Source: Prolixibacteraceae bacterium
Lineage (GTDB): Bacteria > Bacteroidota > Bacteroidia > Bacteroidales > Prolixibacteraceae
DNA: 5,468 nt
Direction of reading: 5' to 3'
NCBI GenBank assembly: GCA_014380255.1
Contig: JACMKG010000319.1
Span: 1-5,468 of the forward strand
Part shown: one piece after another, positions 4,990 through 5,468 of the stretch
Position numbering within the stretch: position 1 is the first letter of the stretch
How the letters are laid out: the number at the start of each line of letters is the position of its first letter
Notes under the pieces: generated by a model
The model's database searches: none
Seen by the model: only the letters and a program-made list of their open reading frames with translations
Told to the model about the DNA's origin: nothing
Translations under genes and position numbers: made by a program

Positions 4990-5468
4990 ATGAAAAAACA
5001 CCGAGAATGTAACAGTTACAACCGACTGTTAGAAAAACTATTGCGCGTTATGAAACTAACTAGCATTTTAATTCTATTTTTTGTGATAAGCGTAAGTGCC
5101 TCAAGCTATTCACAATCAACCAAGTTAAGCATCCAGGTAATGAACGGAACGTTTATCGAGGTGCTAAAGCAGATTGAAAGTCAATCAGAATTTTATTTTT
5201 ATTACAACAAAGATGAGGTAAAGTCTATTGATGATGTTTCCATCAACGTTAGTAACATGAAAATCGAGGAGGTTCTGGTAAAATTACTCAGTGGAACAAA
5301 CCTGGATTATAAAATTATTGACCGCTACATTGCCATCACTAAAAAAGGGAGTGCCTCTACAGGGCAAATGGGAATGCAGCAGCAAAAAGCCATTTCGGGG
5401 AAAGTAACAGATTCTTCCGGACTTCCTTTACCGGGAGTAACTGTTATGGTAAAAGGAACTACTTTAGG
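4990..5468 (+). CDS. SusC-type TonB-dependent receptor with STN domain, N-terminal part (3' end outside window)
   Basis: 159 codons are visible before the window ends with the frame open. Start ATG 4990 gives a basic leader MKKHRECNSYNRLLEKLLRV followed by the hydrophobic core MKLTSILILFFVISVSASSY, the extended signal peptide typical of these receptors; ATG 5050 is an alternative. Residues about 45-118 form the STN (secretin/TonB N-terminal short) domain: KLSIQVMNGTFIEVLKQI, FYFYYNKDEV, MKIEEVLVKLLSGTNLDYKI, YIAITKK. From about 133 the CarboxypepD_reg-like domain begins (AISGKVTDSSGLPLPGVTV then MVKGTT). The plug and beta-barrel would follow beyond the window. Such outer-membrane proteins import glycans or other large ligands using TonB energy, usually with a SusD lipoprotein. 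The STN domain signals to the FecR encoded just upstream. The substrate cannot be told from this fragment. Confidence 0.94.
   Translation, partial: MKKHRECNSYNRLLEKLLRVMKLTSILILFFVISVSASSYSQSTKLSIQVMNGTFIEVLKQIESQSEFYFYYNKDEVKSIDDVSINVSNMKIEEVLVKLLSGTNLDYKIIDRYIAITKKGSASTGQMGMQQQKAISGKVTDSSGLPLPGVTVMVKGTTL

Overview
The window looks like chromosomal DNA of a Bacteroidota bacterium. Three things point there: a FecI-type ECF sigma factor, a FecR anti-sigma factor with a single membrane span, and a SusC-type TonB-dependent receptor with an N-terminal STN signalling domain. The A+T-rich spacers full of small palindromic repeats, and the lack of clear Shine-Dalgarno sites, also fit. I cannot name a genus.

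Layout, all genes on the + strand: (1) positions 2-1252 hold the C-terminal part of a GH2 beta-galactosidase-like glycoside hydrolase, entering from the left. (2) Positions 1253-2402 have no convincing gene and hold layered small repeats: a 155-bp MITE-like insertion with a 9-bp target duplication, a second insertion-like segment carrying a 42-bp-arm hairpin built of 11-bp units, and a 338-bp element with terminal inverted repeats. (3) Positions 2403-2966 encode the ECF sigma factor. (4) Positions 2967-3888 are again gene-free and hold a second copy of the element in opposite orientation, then a probable fecR promoter. (5) Positions 3889-4899 encode the FecR anti-sigma factor. (6) From 4990 to the window end is the start of the SusC-type receptor.

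The three downstream genes form a standard trans-envelope signalling set. A substrate-loaded receptor signals through its STN domain to FecR, which releases the sigma factor to transcribe the receptor locus. A GH2 enzyme next door suggests glycan use, so this may be the edge of a polysaccharide utilization locus, although the GH2 gene may belong to the preceding transcription unit.

The unusual feature is the architecture. The sigma gene sits alone inside a large imperfect inverted repeat. Its inner arms are 1798-2132 and 3155-3599, and traces of homology continue outward to about 1311 and 3655. This separates the sigma gene from its expected partner fecR by 922 bp. The outer left arm was itself later disrupted by at least one small insertion whose empty site can be reconstructed from the right arm. 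No transposase or recombinase gene is present in the window.
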